Shown: positions 36,276 to 44,971, counted from the first letter of the stretch. The stretch: DNA of 64,000 bases from Propionispira raffinosivorans DSM 20765 (GCF_000381065.1 NZ_KB905847.1:62001-126000); one strand, 5' to 3'. Numbers and translations: made by a program. Notes: a model not told the origin generated them from the letters alone.

Positions 36276-37835
36276 CTATTTAGCCTTAAATTGTTCGAAA
36301 GAAAGACCATATTTTTGCAGCTTTTTCAAGACACTGGTATGTGAAAGTCCAAGGACAGTGCCAAGTTTGCGGGAAGTATGATAATGGCACAAGGCTCGAC
36401 ATAAAATTTCCCGTTCTTTTTCGGCTAAAATATCAGCTAATCCTTTTTCAGGGACAGCGGGTAAAATAGGTTCTAAATTTGCTGCATGGCGCCCCAGCAT
36501 CAAATGTTCAGGAGTTATGATTTTAGTTTCCACGACATTGACCGCTCGTTCCATGACATTTTCCAATTCACGAATATTTCCCGGCCAATCATAGTCGGTT
36601 AATACTTGGAAAGCTTGCTCGTTAATGGAATCAGCTTGTTTGTGAAGTTTGGATGAAAAGCGTTGTAGAAAAGATTGAGCAAGAACAATGATATCTTCTT
36701 TACGTTCTCGTAATGGTGGTAAAAATAAAGGAATTACATTGAGCCGATAATACAAGTCTTCGCGAAACGTGCCTTCTTCGATCATGGCTTCTAGATTTCG
36801 ATTGGTAGCGGCTAAAAGCCGGACATCAATCGAAAATTCTCGGCGGCTGCCAATTCGACGAATTTTTCGTTCTTGCAGCACACGTAATAATTTTACTTGC
36901 AGATGGGCGGACACTTCCCCAATTTCATCCAAAAATAAAGTGCCACCATTTGCCAGTTCAAATAATCCCTGTTTGCCACCTTTCGTGGCACCAGTAAAGG
37001 CACCGTCTTCATAACCGAATAATTCACTTTCGAGCAGCGTATCCGGTATTGCGGCACAGTTGATTGGCACAAATATATTTTCCGAACGTGAAGATGCACT
37101 ATGCAAGGCCCGGGCAAATAATTCTTTACCCGTGCCGGTTTCACCCCGAATTAGGACCGTTGAATCATTGTAGGCATATGATTTTGCCAGATTAATAACT
37201 TTTTGCATAATTTTGCTTGTATGTAAAATTTCATCGAATTTAAATACGGGTTGTTCGGTTAATTTCTGATACATTTTTCGGACATCTTTAATATCTTTTA
37301 AAATTGCGATGCCGCCAATTATTTTTTTATACCGATCCATAATTGGATGACTGCTGACTAAATAATGGCTATTTGTTTGCTCAAAAAATATTTCACGATT
37401 AATTGACTTTGAGCCACTTTGAATAGAGTCGACTAGAGATAAACAACAAGGGAAAATATCAGTCAGTGGCTTGCCGATTACATGTACAGTTGACGTGTGC
37501 ATGATTTTTTCAGCTGCTGGATTATACTGGGTGATACAACCATGACTGTCGATCGCAACGACACCGTCTGTTACAGCATCTAAAACGGCCTTCAGTTGTT
37601 CCGCTTTTTCTTCGTGAGGCATTAATTCGATTTGAGCCACAGCGGTTATATCAGAAATTTGAGCTATATCACGCAGCAGGGGCTGCTCGAGTTCGATTGA
37701 CATAGGTTCAGTTTCGAGGAAAATAACATTGATACCCACTTCCATCGAGATGATATTTAATTGATGATGAATAAAAATATAGGCAATATCAAAAACAATT
37801 CCAACACGGTCTATATAGGAAACCTTAATACGCAT
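36276..37835 (-). CDS. TyrR-like sigma54-dependent activator (ACT-PAS-AAA+-HTH)
   Basis: A 519-residue enhancer-binding protein. Residues 1-70 resemble an ACT domain (DRVGIVFDIAYIF), 75-190 a PAS domain, 205-440 an AAA+ module with GETGTGKELFARALH and the sigma54 contact loop GAFTGAT, and the C-terminus is a TyrR-type HTH (HTSRKLGTVLGLSHTSVLKK). TyrR-type ACT domains bind amino acids. The nearest sigma54 promoter is that of ald, 2.9 kb away, so amino-acid-responsive control of ald is the likely job (inference). Confidence 0.9.
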   Translation of the reverse strand: MRIKVSYIDRVGIVFDIAYIFIHHQLNIISMEVGINVIFLETEPMSIELEQPLLRDIAQISDITAVAQIELMPHEEKAEQLKAVLDAVTDGVVAIDSHGCITQYNPAAEKIMHTSTVHVIGKPLTDIFPCCLSLVDSIQSGSKSINREIFFEQTNSHYLVSSHPIMDRYKKIIGGIAILKDIKDVRKMYQKLTEQPVFKFDEILHTSKIMQKVINLAKSYAYNDSTVLIRGETGTGKELFARALHSASSRSENIFVPINCAAIPDTLLESELFGYEDGAFTGATKGGKQGLFELANGGTLFLDEIGEVSAHLQVKLLRVLQERKIRRIGSRREFSIDVRLLAATNRNLEAMIEEGTFREDLYYRLNVIPLFLPPLRERKEDIIVLAQSFLQRFSSKLHKQADSINEQAFQVLTDYDWPGNIRELENVMERAVNVVETKIITPEHLMLGRHAANLEPILPAVPEKGLADILAEKEREILCRALCHYHTSRKLGTVLGLSHTSVLKKLQKYGLSFEQFKAK

Positions 37836-37918
37836 GAGGTATTCCCCCTAAATAAAATATTACAGGAAACTAGATAGAATGAATAAACAATATAAGTCCA
37901 TAGTAGTATTTGTCCGAT

Positions 37919-37979
37919 ATGGAAGGGGATAGCTTGCTTAAGCTATCGTTAGCCTGGGGCTGCATAGAATTTCCTTCAT
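37919..37979 (+). ncRNA. Possible structured element (three-way-junction fold)
   Basis: A closing stem (ATGGAAGG with CCTTCAT, one bulge) encloses an eight-bp hairpin GATAGCTT-GCTT-AAGCTATC and a four-bp hairpin AGCC-TGG-GGCT. It lies in the 388-base gap between the divergent TyrR-like gene and mqnE. It could be a leader element on either strand or a DNA-level site. No known family is recognised. Confidence 0.3.
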
Positions 37980-38223
37980 TATATAGATTTGTAATGACAT
38001 GCAGATTCGTACATCTGTCTGTTTCTACATAACCAGGTAAATCCCTGCTTAGTAGATAAAAATAGCTGCCTAAAAGAATTTTTTTTTACTTTTCTTGTAA
38101 TTTAATTTGAATTTGGTGATTTTTTTATGGTAGTATATAAAAGAAACATATTGTTTAGCAAAAACAAATAGAGTAGAATTATGTTAGATTTATATGTTTA
38201 TTGTATACAAGAAGGTGGAAAGT

Positions 38224-39309
38224 TTGACAGAAGTTACTAAAAAAATTGGTGATAAAATTTTAAAAGGTGAGCGTCTCACAAAAGAAGATGGTCTTGCTTT
38301 ATATGATTGTGATGATCTGGCATGGCTTGGATCGATGGCGGATCTGGTTCGCTATCGTATTAGCGGTGATTATGTTTATTATAATGTAAATCGGCATATC
38401 AATCTTACGAATATCTGTACATCACGCTGCTCGTTTTGTGCGTTTGGCTGTGATGAAGACAGTCAGCAGGCGTATGAAATGAATCAAGAACGTGTTTTGG
38501 AAGTGGTTAAGCAGGCGACAGCGGATCCAGACCTTAGTGGTCTGCATATTGTGAGTGGACTCCATCCAACTTGGCCGTTTGAGTATTATGTAAATATTAT
38601 TCGAGCCATTAAGACCAATTTTCCGACGTTGCATTTAAAAGGGTTTACGGGAGTCGAAATTACTCATTTTGCTAAGATTTCCGGGAAATCAATTCGACAG
38701 GTTTTACAAATATTAATGGACGCTGGACTCGAGGCCTTGCCGGGGGGCGGCGCAGAAATCCTCTCAGATCGAATTCGCCAGCAGCTTTGTCCGAATAAAG
38801 CGACGGCCAGTGAATGGCTGGAAGTGGCACAGACGGCACATGATCTTGGGATTAAAACGAATGCCAGCATGTTATATGGGCACATTGAAACCATTGAAGA
38901 ACGTATTGATCATTTGTTGACTTTGCGTAAGTTACAAGATAAAACTGGCGGTTTTCAGACCTTTATTTGTTTTCCTTTTCATCCCGAACATACAGAAATG
39001 GCTAATATGGTTCAGCGGACCAGCGTATGGGATGATCTAAAAACGATGGCAATTTCACGCCTTATGTTGGATAATTTTCGCAATATTAAAGCCTATTGGG
39101 TGATGCTTACACTGCCGATTGCACAATTGGCCTTGGGTTTTGGTGCCAATGATATTGATGGGACCATCCAGGAAGAAAAAATCATGCATGCAGCAGGAGC
39201 GAAATCGAGTACATCACTCAGTAAAGAAACTTTGATTGCGACCATTCGGGAAGCTGGCCGGACGCCTGTGGAATGTGATTGCAATTTTAATATTGTTAAA
39301 GTATTTTAA
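38224..39309 (+). CDS. mqnE: Aminofutalosine synthase-like radical SAM enzyme (MqnE)
   Basis: A 361-residue radical-SAM protein. The cluster ligands are Cys65, Cys69 and Cys72 (CTSRCSFCAFG). Blocks such as HIVSGLHPTWPFEYY, LKGFTGVEI and LGFGANDIDGTI match MqnE, which joins SAM and a chorismate-derived enolpyruvyl benzoate to form aminofutalosine in menaquinone synthesis. I chose TTG 38224, six bases after AAGGTGG, over an ATG at 38194 with no ribosome site. No other mqn gene is in the window. Confidence 0.85.
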   Translation: MTEVTKKIGDKILKGERLTKEDGLALYDCDDLAWLGSMADLVRYRISGDYVYYNVNRHINLTNICTSRCSFCAFGCDEDSQQAYEMNQERVLEVVKQATADPDLSGLHIVSGLHPTWPFEYYVNIIRAIKTNFPTLHLKGFTGVEITHFAKISGKSIRQVLQILMDAGLEALPGGGAEILSDRIRQQLCPNKATASEWLEVAQTAHDLGIKTNASMLYGHIETIEERIDHLLTLRKLQDKTGGFQTFICFPFHPEHTEMANMVQRTSVWDDLKTMAISRLMLDNFRNIKAYWVMLTLPIAQLALGFGANDIDGTIQEEKIMHAAGAKSSTSLSKETLIATIREAGRTPVECDCNFNIVKVF

Positions 39310-39427
39310 AATTCAAACATCTTACTTCATAAGAAATTCACATTAAAGGAATATAATAAATATATGTCGAATTATATAAATAAGTGTAGTTTCAAATATA
39401 CTAAATATAAAGTTTTGGAGGCTCGGT

Positions 39428-39709
39428 ATGTCAGAAAGATTAACGTTACAAGATGTTCTCAGAGAGTATGGTATTCCCCAGATTAAGCTTGATATTCATG
39501 CGACTCGTGAAGAATGTCTGAAATTGCGGGAAAAGTTGATGGCGATTCGTGATCTCAGTCAGGCTAAAGAACAAGGCTATTTAGATATTGATTGTAAAGT
39601 TTATATTGATGTTGATGATATTGATCGCTATTTATCAGGTGAATTGGATACATTAGCAGAGATTTATGCATTTCCAGAAGATGTGAAAGCTTATCGGGAG
39701 GAAGAATAA
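39428..39709 (+). CDS. Conserved hypothetical acidic protein (93 aa)
   Basis: A 93-residue, strongly acidic soluble protein of unknown family. The N-terminal half is helical (REECLKLREKLMAIRDLSQA) and the C-terminal half is rich in Asp/Ile (DIDCKVYIDVDDIDRYL), as in a beta-strand followed by helix. A GGAGG site precedes ATG 39428. It ends one base before the next gene, so the two are cotranscribed. Confidence 0.65.
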   Translation: MSERLTLQDVLREYGIPQIKLDIHATREECLKLREKLMAIRDLSQAKEQGYLDIDCKVYIDVDDIDRYLSGELDTLAEIYAFPEDVKAYREEE

Positions 39710-39710
39710 A

Positions 39711-40331
39711 ATGAAATTAAAGAAAATAGTAACGATTGTTTTAGTATGTTTCTTTGCCTTATCGTCGATTGCCTTTGCGGCGAAGGGCGGAGCAAAATTT
39801 TCCGCACCTAAGTCGGCACCTAGTGTTTCAACGCCGTCGAAAACTTCAGGTGCTTCAACGACTACACCATCAAAAGAATATACGCCATCGAAAGATGCTA
39901 AATCCTTAAGCAAGGATGCACCAGCAGCCAGTACAAAATCGGCAGCAACGCCAGCTGCTGCTGCCAGTTCATCCCCGTGGGGTGGAATGATGCGAAATGT
40001 TGGCTTGTTTGCCGGTGGTATGTTCCTCGGCAGTATGCTTGGTAATATGTTTGGTATGGGTGGTATGGGCATGGGTGCCGATATCATGGGCTTATTGATG
40101 AATGTAGTCTTGTTGGGAGTCGTCTTTATGGTAGGACGTTTCTTATGGAATAAGTTTAAAAACAAAGGTAATAATGTAAGTCATTTCACACGTCCACAAC
40201 AAGATGTTTCACCATATCGGAATAAATATGATATGGCATCTAAAAAAAATGACGAAGAATTGCCGAATATTACACCAGAACACGATTCTTATCAAAGTAA
40301 AAGCAAAGCGGATGAATATCGTAACCGTTAA
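39711..40331 (+). CDS. Secreted/membrane protein with Ser/Thr/Pro-rich linker and Gly/Met-rich segment
   Basis: A 206-residue exported protein. Signal peptide 1-23 (ending SSIAFAA), a low-complexity Ser/Thr/Pro/Lys/Ala region to about residue 85, a Gly/Met-rich segment (LFAGGMFLGSMLGNMFGMG) leading into a membrane helix (LLMNVVLLGVVFMVGRFLW), then a polar, charged tail. The Gly-rich part plus helix resembles the N-terminus of bacterial Tim44-domain proteins, but the Tim44 domain itself is absent. Function unknown. Translationally linked to the acidic 93-residue protein. Confidence 0.7.
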   Translation: MKLKKIVTIVLVCFFALSSIAFAAKGGAKFSAPKSAPSVSTPSKTSGASTTTPSKEYTPSKDAKSLSKDAPAASTKSAATPAAAASSSPWGGMMRNVGLFAGGMFLGSMLGNMFGMGGMGMGADIMGLLMNVVLLGVVFMVGRFLWNKFKNKGNNVSHFTRPQQDVSPYRNKYDMASKKNDEELPNITPEHDSYQSKSKADEYRNR

Positions 40332-40334
40332 ATA

Positions 40335-40377
40335 AAAAATGACCTGCATTTCTAAATTGAAATGCAGGTCATTTTTA
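40335..40377. terminator. Bidirectional terminator
   Basis: AAAAATGACCTGCATTTC and complement, loop TAAATT, T5 tail; shared by convergent genes. Confidence 0.9.
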
Positions 40378-40396
40378 TGTCAGCGGATAGGATTAG

Positions 40397-41152
40397 TTAT
40401 TTCGTGATACGTTTTGCGCCAATATATTTTGGCTTCCAATATGAATTATCTAATTCATCGATACGAACCCCTTTACTCGATGAGGTGTGAATGAATTTGC
40501 CGTCACCAATATAGATTCCACAATGGGAAGGCCCAGGCTCATAGGTCGTGAAAAAAACTAAATCACCGCTTTGCAAGGCACTGCGGCTGATGGTTTTGCC
40601 CAGTCTATATTGTTCGTCGGCAGTACGGGGAATAGATATTTTCTGCTGGGCGAATACATATTGCAGATAACCGGAACAGTCAAAACCTTTTGGTGTAGTA
40701 CCACCGAATTGGTATGGAACACCAATGTAATGTTTTGCTGTTTTGATAATGGGAGGAACCATATTTGTCGTAATAAAGGGGGAACTTTCGGTGACTGGTT
40801 TGCTGGGGTACTTTGTTTGAGTAATAGCGGAAGCTGCGGCTCTTTTTTTTACAATAGGTTTTGCTTTCTTTAGTGCTCGCCAAGTCTGGCCATCAACGAT
40901 ACCATTAATCTTAATTCGCTGGTCACGCTGAAATTCAAGAACAGCTTGTTTTGTTTCTAAACCAAAAATACCGTCAATACTTGTAATGGTATAATTAAGT
41001 CGCTTTAATTGCTGCTGCAGAGCTATGACTTCGTTGCCATGCGAACTTTGTGAGAGCGATTTTGCTGCATTTGCTGCCGTGGGAGGAAGTAAAACAAACA
41101 GTGATGTTATGATAATAGAGTAAAGAATCAACTTCATAAAATTCCCTATCAT
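40397..41152 (-). CDS. NlpC/P60 peptidoglycan hydrolase with PG-binding domain
   Basis: A ~251-residue exported cell-wall hydrolase. A signal peptide ending near TAANAA is followed by a PG_binding_1 domain (LQQQLKRLNY..GIFGLETKQAV), a linker, and an NlpC/P60 domain with catalytic Cys in GFDCSGYLQYVF and His in GPSHCGIYIGDG. Such enzymes cut the D-Glu/meso-DAP bond of stem peptides. Start 41152 (AAAGGA eight bases before) is preferred; ATG 41137 is also possible. It follows the CadC-like gene closely. Confidence 0.88.
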   Translation of the reverse strand: MIGNFMKLILYSIIITSLFVLLPPTAANAAKSLSQSSHGNEVIALQQQLKRLNYTITSIDGIFGLETKQAVLEFQRDQRIKINGIVDGQTWRALKKAKPIVKKRAAASAITQTKYPSKPVTESSPFITTNMVPPIIKTAKHYIGVPYQFGGTTPKGFDCSGYLQYVFAQQKISIPRTADEQYRLGKTISRSALQSGDLVFFTTYEPGPSHCGIYIGDGKFIHTSSSKGVRIDELDNSYWKPKYIGAKRITK

Positions 41153-41165
41153 TTGATTTTTCCTT

Positions 41166-41546
41166 TCAGCCATGCTTAATATGTTCGAGTCCTTGACTCA
41201 TTAGGCTTACAACATGAGAGTCGTCAAGTGAATACCATGCTTCTTTACCCTCTTTGCGAAATTTTACGAGCCTTGCTCCGCGCAGTACCCTCAGTTGGTG
41301 CGAGATGGCGGACTGACCCATCTGCAGGGTTGCTGCAATATCACAGACGCACATTTCATTTTTTGTGAGCAGTCCTAATATTCGAATCCGTGTTGGATCC
41401 CCAAGGATTTTGAATGTGTCTGCCAAGATCATTGTTGTTTCTTCCGTCAGTAAATGCAGTTTTGCTGCGTGAACCATATCTTGATGTACGATATAAGCAT
41501 CACATGTTTCACAATTGCAAGTTTCAGGTTTTTTTTCATGTATCAT
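41166..41546 (-). CDS. ArsR/SmtB-family metal repressor, CadC-like
   Basis: A 126-residue winged-helix repressor. N-terminal cysteines (Cys10, Cys12, Cys15) and a CVC pair in helix 4 (Cys66, Cys68 in MCVCDIA) reproduce the soft-metal site of CadC, which senses Cd2+/Pb2+/Zn2+. The HTH is LQMGQSAISHQLRVLRGARL. Its own upstream region lacks the palindrome seen at 31009; that operator, before the metal ATPase, may be its target. Confidence 0.88.
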   Translation of the reverse strand: MIHEKKPETCNCETCDAYIVHQDMVHAAKLHLLTEETTMILADTFKILGDPTRIRILGLLTKNEMCVCDIAATLQMGQSAISHQLRVLRGARLVKFRKEGKEAWYSLDDSHVVSLMSQGLEHIKHG

Positions 41547-41712
41547 TGAATCCTCCTATTCTACTAGCAAGAGAAACTGTCCTAAACGCAGAAAATATTA
41601 TTATTACGCTAATAAATTGCATTATATATATCAGTATAAAGCAAAAAATAAAATTTGAAAATAAAATCTTTGAAAATAAGTTGTTTTTTCTTAATGGGGA
41701 CAGATAAAAATC

Positions 41713-41870
41713 TGTGGATAACTTTTCAATAAAAGAGAGTTATCAACAATATTATCCACAAAATCGAATATATTGTGGATAAGTATAGGCTCCTGAAACT
41801 AAATCATGTGTTACGGTATATAAAAAAGTTATTCACAAGCCTGAATAAATTTATCCCCAACTGTGTATAA
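41713..41870. other. Cluster of seven DnaA-box sequences
   Basis: TTATCCACA occurs exactly at 41752 (+), 41713 (-) and 41774 (-). One-mismatch boxes are at 41740 (TTATCAACA), 41829 (TTATTCACA), 41851 (TTATCCCCA) and 41862 (reverse of TTATACACA). Very AT-rich DNA flanks both sides. The rest of the 41547-41963 gap has only a likely arsR promoter and the ilvA terminator. dnaA, dnaN and rpmH are not present, so this may be a DnaA-titrating or regulatory cluster, or an origin separate from dnaA. Confidence 0.75.
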
Positions 41871-41909
41871 GTATTTTTTTCTGTAAAGAAAAAGTGTGTT
41901 TTTGCATTA

Positions 41910-41951
41910 AAAAGCAGATAACTCCTACACTGAGAAATTATCTGCTTTTTT
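41910..41951 (-). terminator. Terminator of ilvA
   Basis: AAAAAGCAGATAA and TTATCTGCTTTTTT form a 13-bp stem, 16-base loop; it works for the leftward gene and may be bidirectional. Confidence 0.8.
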
Positions 41952-41963
41952 TAATTCGTTCTG

Positions 41964-43208
41964 TTAATATACCTTAGTTACAATAAAATCATTTTTTTCT
42001 AAAGCGGCAACGATTTGTTTGACATGGTCCTGCCCATGCGTCTCAATAGTGACTTCAAGTTGAACTTTTTTAAAGCTGTCCGTCACTTTGGCTTGGTTAT
42101 GGTCAAGTTTTATAACATTGGCATTTTCTGCGGCTAAAACTTGTGAAACTTTAAGCAATTGTCCTGGCTTATCAGGAAGTTGGACCGCAAAACAGAAAAC
42201 GCGCCCACGAGCAATCAAAGCTTTGTCAATTAGAGCTGAAATCGTCGATATATCAATATTGCCGCCACTGACGATAGCGACAACTTTTTTTCCTTTAAGA
42301 GAAAGTTTGGTGAGTGCAGCTAAAGATAGGACACCAGCACCTTCGGCGATCAATTTATGCTTCTCAATTAAAGAGAGCAGAGCCGACATGATTTCTAGTT
42401 CGGATACGGTTATTATTTCATCTACATATTTTTTTATGAATTCGAACGTCAATTTACCAGGCGTTTTTACAGCTGTACCGTCTGCTACCGTATCCACTTG
42501 TCGAAGTGTGCTGACTTTCCCCTTGGCAAGGGAGTATTTGATACAGGCCGCTCCCTCTGGCTCGACACCAATGATTTTTACATTGGGATTTACTGCTTTG
42601 GTAGCAAGAGCTACACCACTGATAAAACCGCCGCCACCGACTGGTACAAGTATGGCATCTACATCCTTAAGCTCGTCAATGATCTCAAGAGCTGTGGTTC
42701 CTTGACCGACAAGGACCTGAACATCATCAAAGGGGTGAACAAAGACATATCCGTGTTCTTTTTGTAGTTCAACGGCTTTTCCGTAAGCATCATCGTAGCT
42801 GTCTCCGTAAAGAACTACTTCGGCTCCGTAAGCACGTGTCGCTTCAACCTTTAAGATCGGAGTCGTTGCTGGCATAGCAATAACGGCTTTTACACCGAGC
42901 TGCTGAGCGGCAAATGCTACGCCTTGGGCATGATTGCCAGCGGAAGCTGTGATGACACCTTTTGATTTTTCTTCGGTGGATAGCTGACTAATTTTGTTAT
43001 AAGCACCGCGTAATTTAAAAGAACCTGTATTTTGCAGATTTTCTGGTTTAATGTAGACATCATTTCCAGAAATAGAAGAAAAATACGAGCTTTGAATTAA
43101 ATGTGTTTTTTTTACGACTTGATTTAACTGTTTTGCAGCCTGATAGACATCCGCAATGGATGTACTTTCCATGATTGATTGAGCGGTTGATTTTTTTTCT
43201 TCAGACAT
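41964..43208 (-). CDS. ilvA: Threonine ammonia-lyase with C-terminal ACT domain
   Basis: A 414-residue PLP enzyme that deaminates threonine to 2-oxobutyrate, for isoleucine synthesis or fermentation. The PLP lysine is in NTGSFKLRGAYNKI, the phosphate loop in VPVGGGGFISGVAL, and an ACT domain (about 340-414: AVQLPDKPGQLLKVSQVL) suggests allosteric control. ATG 43208 has GGAGG; the open frame continues upstream through a leader hairpin. Substrate direction (IlvA versus TdcB) is uncertain. Confidence 0.9.
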   Translation of the reverse strand: MSEEKKSTAQSIMESTSIADVYQAAKQLNQVVKKTHLIQSSYFSSISGNDVYIKPENLQNTGSFKLRGAYNKISQLSTEEKSKGVITASAGNHAQGVAFAAQQLGVKAVIAMPATTPILKVEATRAYGAEVVLYGDSYDDAYGKAVELQKEHGYVFVHPFDDVQVLVGQGTTALEIIDELKDVDAILVPVGGGGFISGVALATKAVNPNVKIIGVEPEGAACIKYSLAKGKVSTLRQVDTVADGTAVKTPGKLTFEFIKKYVDEIITVSELEIMSALLSLIEKHKLIAEGAGVLSLAALTKLSLKGKKVVAIVSGGNIDISTISALIDKALIARGRVFCFAVQLPDKPGQLLKVSQVLAAENANVIKLDHNQAKVTDSFKKVQLEVTIETHGQDHVKQIVAALEKNDFIVTKVY

Positions 43209-43244
43209 CAAGAAGCCTCCTAAAAATATAAATGAAGCTGAACA

Positions 43245-43282
43245 TTGAAGCTTGCAATGGGACATAATGATTGCAGTCTTCA
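43245..43282. promoter_or_regulatory. Inverted repeat upstream of ilvA; rest of the gap plain
   Basis: TTGAAGCTTGCAAT and ATTGCAGTCTTCAA face each other across eleven bases, 37-74 bases before the ilvA start. It may be an operator or leader hairpin. No T-box motif is present. Between 43283 and 43584 I see only AT-rich sequence and probable divergent promoters. Confidence 0.4.
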
Positions 43283-43584
43283 ATTAACAACTTCAGTTTT
43301 GCGGTCAAACGCACATATGGAAATGACTATGTTTACAAATTATATACAATATGCACAAAAATAACCGATAAATGTTTAGTAGATTTTAGCATTAACCAAG
43401 CATTACTGTCAAGTTTGATTCGGCAAAATATAGTCGTGTTTTGCTATAAACTCAGGTAATTTGTAATTATTTATGGAAGTCGTTGTAAAAAGACAGGACT
43501 TTTAGCAGTTGTAACGAAGTATTAATATATGACAATAAGAGGCTAGAAAAAGACGAAGGATACATATAAAGAGGAGTGAGCTTT

Positions 43585-44022
43585 ATGCAGGCATTTGGAC
43601 GGATTTTGGTGCCAGTAGATGGTTCGAAAAATTCGGATAAGGCTATTGCAGCAGCAGTTGATATTGCTTCCGTATCCCATGGGCAGATTGATTTTTTATA
43701 TGTGGCTTATTTTAATGGCAATACCGATGATCCTGCGGACCAGATTTCATGGCTGCCAGATGAATTTACGGGATCAATCCAGCAAATCAGCCAGGTTGTT
43801 TTGCAGCATGCCGTAAAGCAGATTTCAACAGGTTCAAATTATATGACACATACTGCAACTGGAATTCCGGCGAAACAAATTTTGAAATTTGCCAAGGACC
43901 ATGCAAGCGATTTAATTGTAATTGGCGGGCGCGGCCTTGGGATTGTTGAGGGCTTTTTGCTTGGCAGTGTGAGTCAGGAAGTTCTTGAACACGCCCGCTG
44001 TCCAGTTCTTATCGTGAAATAA
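43585..44022 (+). CDS. Universal stress protein UspA family (1 of 3)
   Basis: A 145-residue single Usp domain. It opens FGRILVPVDGSKNSDKA and ends with the ATP-binding signature IGGRGLGIVEGFLLGSVSQEVL. Usp proteins bind ATP and respond to growth arrest or stress. ATG 43585 is eight bases from GAGGAG. First of three tandem paralogues, 37 bases before the second. Confidence 0.9.
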   Translation: MQAFGRILVPVDGSKNSDKAIAAAVDIASVSHGQIDFLYVAYFNGNTDDPADQISWLPDEFTGSIQQISQVVLQHAVKQISTGSNYMTHTATGIPAKQILKFAKDHASDLIVIGGRGLGIVEGFLLGSVSQEVLEHARCPVLIVK

Positions 44023-44059
44023 CAGAGCATATAAATCGAAAAATATGGGGGGGATTATT

Positions 44060-44524
44060 ATGGCGGAATATCGACATATTCTAGTTCCAGTTGATGGTTC
44101 AGCAAGTTCGTTAAAGGCAGTAGAACAAGCTATTGAGTTAGCCGGACTTTGTGATGCTGAAATCAACTTCATCCATGTAGCAAATTTAAATGGTGTCATG
44201 GGAAGTTACCCCGCATTTGTATCACCTCGTTCTACTTTTAGTGGTTCTATATTGGAAGATGTGGTAGAAATTGGTAGAAAAATATTAGACCAAGCATTGG
44301 ATATGGTGCCGCAATCTATTAAAGCAAAAGGGCATTGTGTCAATGGCAACCCTGCTTCGGCAATTTTGCAAGAAGCAGAAGCCTTGAAGGTTGATTTGAT
44401 TATAGTTGGAAGTCGGGGGCTAGGCGTGCTGAAGGGAACTTTGGTTGGCAGTGTCAGCCGTTCTTTGTTAGGCAATGCAAATTGTCCTGTCCTGGTTGTG
44501 AAAGCAGTAGAAGAAGAAAAATAG
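44060..44524 (+). CDS. Universal stress protein UspA family (2 of 3)
   Basis: A 154-residue Usp domain (YRHILVPVDGSASSLKA; GSRGLGVLKGTLVGSVSRSLL binds ATP). Start 44060 follows GGGGGGGA; an upstream ATG at 44045 overlaps that site. Twelve bases separate it from the third copy. Confidence 0.9.
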   Translation: MAEYRHILVPVDGSASSLKAVEQAIELAGLCDAEINFIHVANLNGVMGSYPAFVSPRSTFSGSILEDVVEIGRKILDQALDMVPQSIKAKGHCVNGNPASAILQEAEALKVDLIIVGSRGLGVLKGTLVGSVSRSLLGNANCPVLVVKAVEEEK

Positions 44525-44536
44525 GAGGATATTATT

Positions 44537-44959
44537 ATGGATAAAATTAGACGTATTTTAGTTCCGGTCGATGGGTCAGAAAGCTCAGATCGAGCAATTT
44601 CACAGGCAATAACGCTGGCTGAGGTTTGTGAAGCGAAAATAGCATTTCTCTATGTGGCCAATATCAATCAATTGGCGATTAATGCTTGTTTATCAGATGC
44701 GATTTTAGAAGCTGTTACAAAAGCAGGCAATGTAATTCTGGATAAAGCACTTGCTGATGTTCCAGAGTCGATTACAGCAGAAGGCTTTGCTGAAACTGGG
44801 TCACCAGCCGTGGTGATTCTCGATTTTGCAAATTCAGAAGGTATTGACATGATTGTTATGGGAAGCCGAGGACTTGGAATTGTGAAAGGTGTGCTTTTAG
44901 GCAGTGTTAGTCAGTATATTGTTGAACAATCAAAATGTCCGGTGCTCGTTGTAAAATAA
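44537..44959 (+). CDS. Universal stress protein UspA family (3 of 3)
   Basis: A 140-residue Usp domain (RRILVPVDGSESSDRA; GSRGLGIVKGVLLGSVSQYIV). The three copies differ mainly in the middle loop, which suggests old tandem duplication and possible hetero-oligomers. AGGAGG ribosome site; a strong terminator follows. Confidence 0.9.
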   Translation: MDKIRRILVPVDGSESSDRAISQAITLAEVCEAKIAFLYVANINQLAINACLSDAILEAVTKAGNVILDKALADVPESITAEGFAETGSPAVVILDFANSEGIDMIVMGSRGLGIVKGVLLGSVSQYIVEQSKCPVLVVK

Positions 44960-44971
44960 GACTATTAAGTT

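Noticed and set aside
41713..41870. Firm call as the chromosomal oriC
   Set aside because: No dnaA/dnaN neighbours and no clear switch in gene orientation around it; only the box cluster is certain.
43209..43300. T-box leader before ilvA
   Set aside because: No GGGTGGNACCGCG-like antiterminator bulge or specifier stem is present on the reverse strand.
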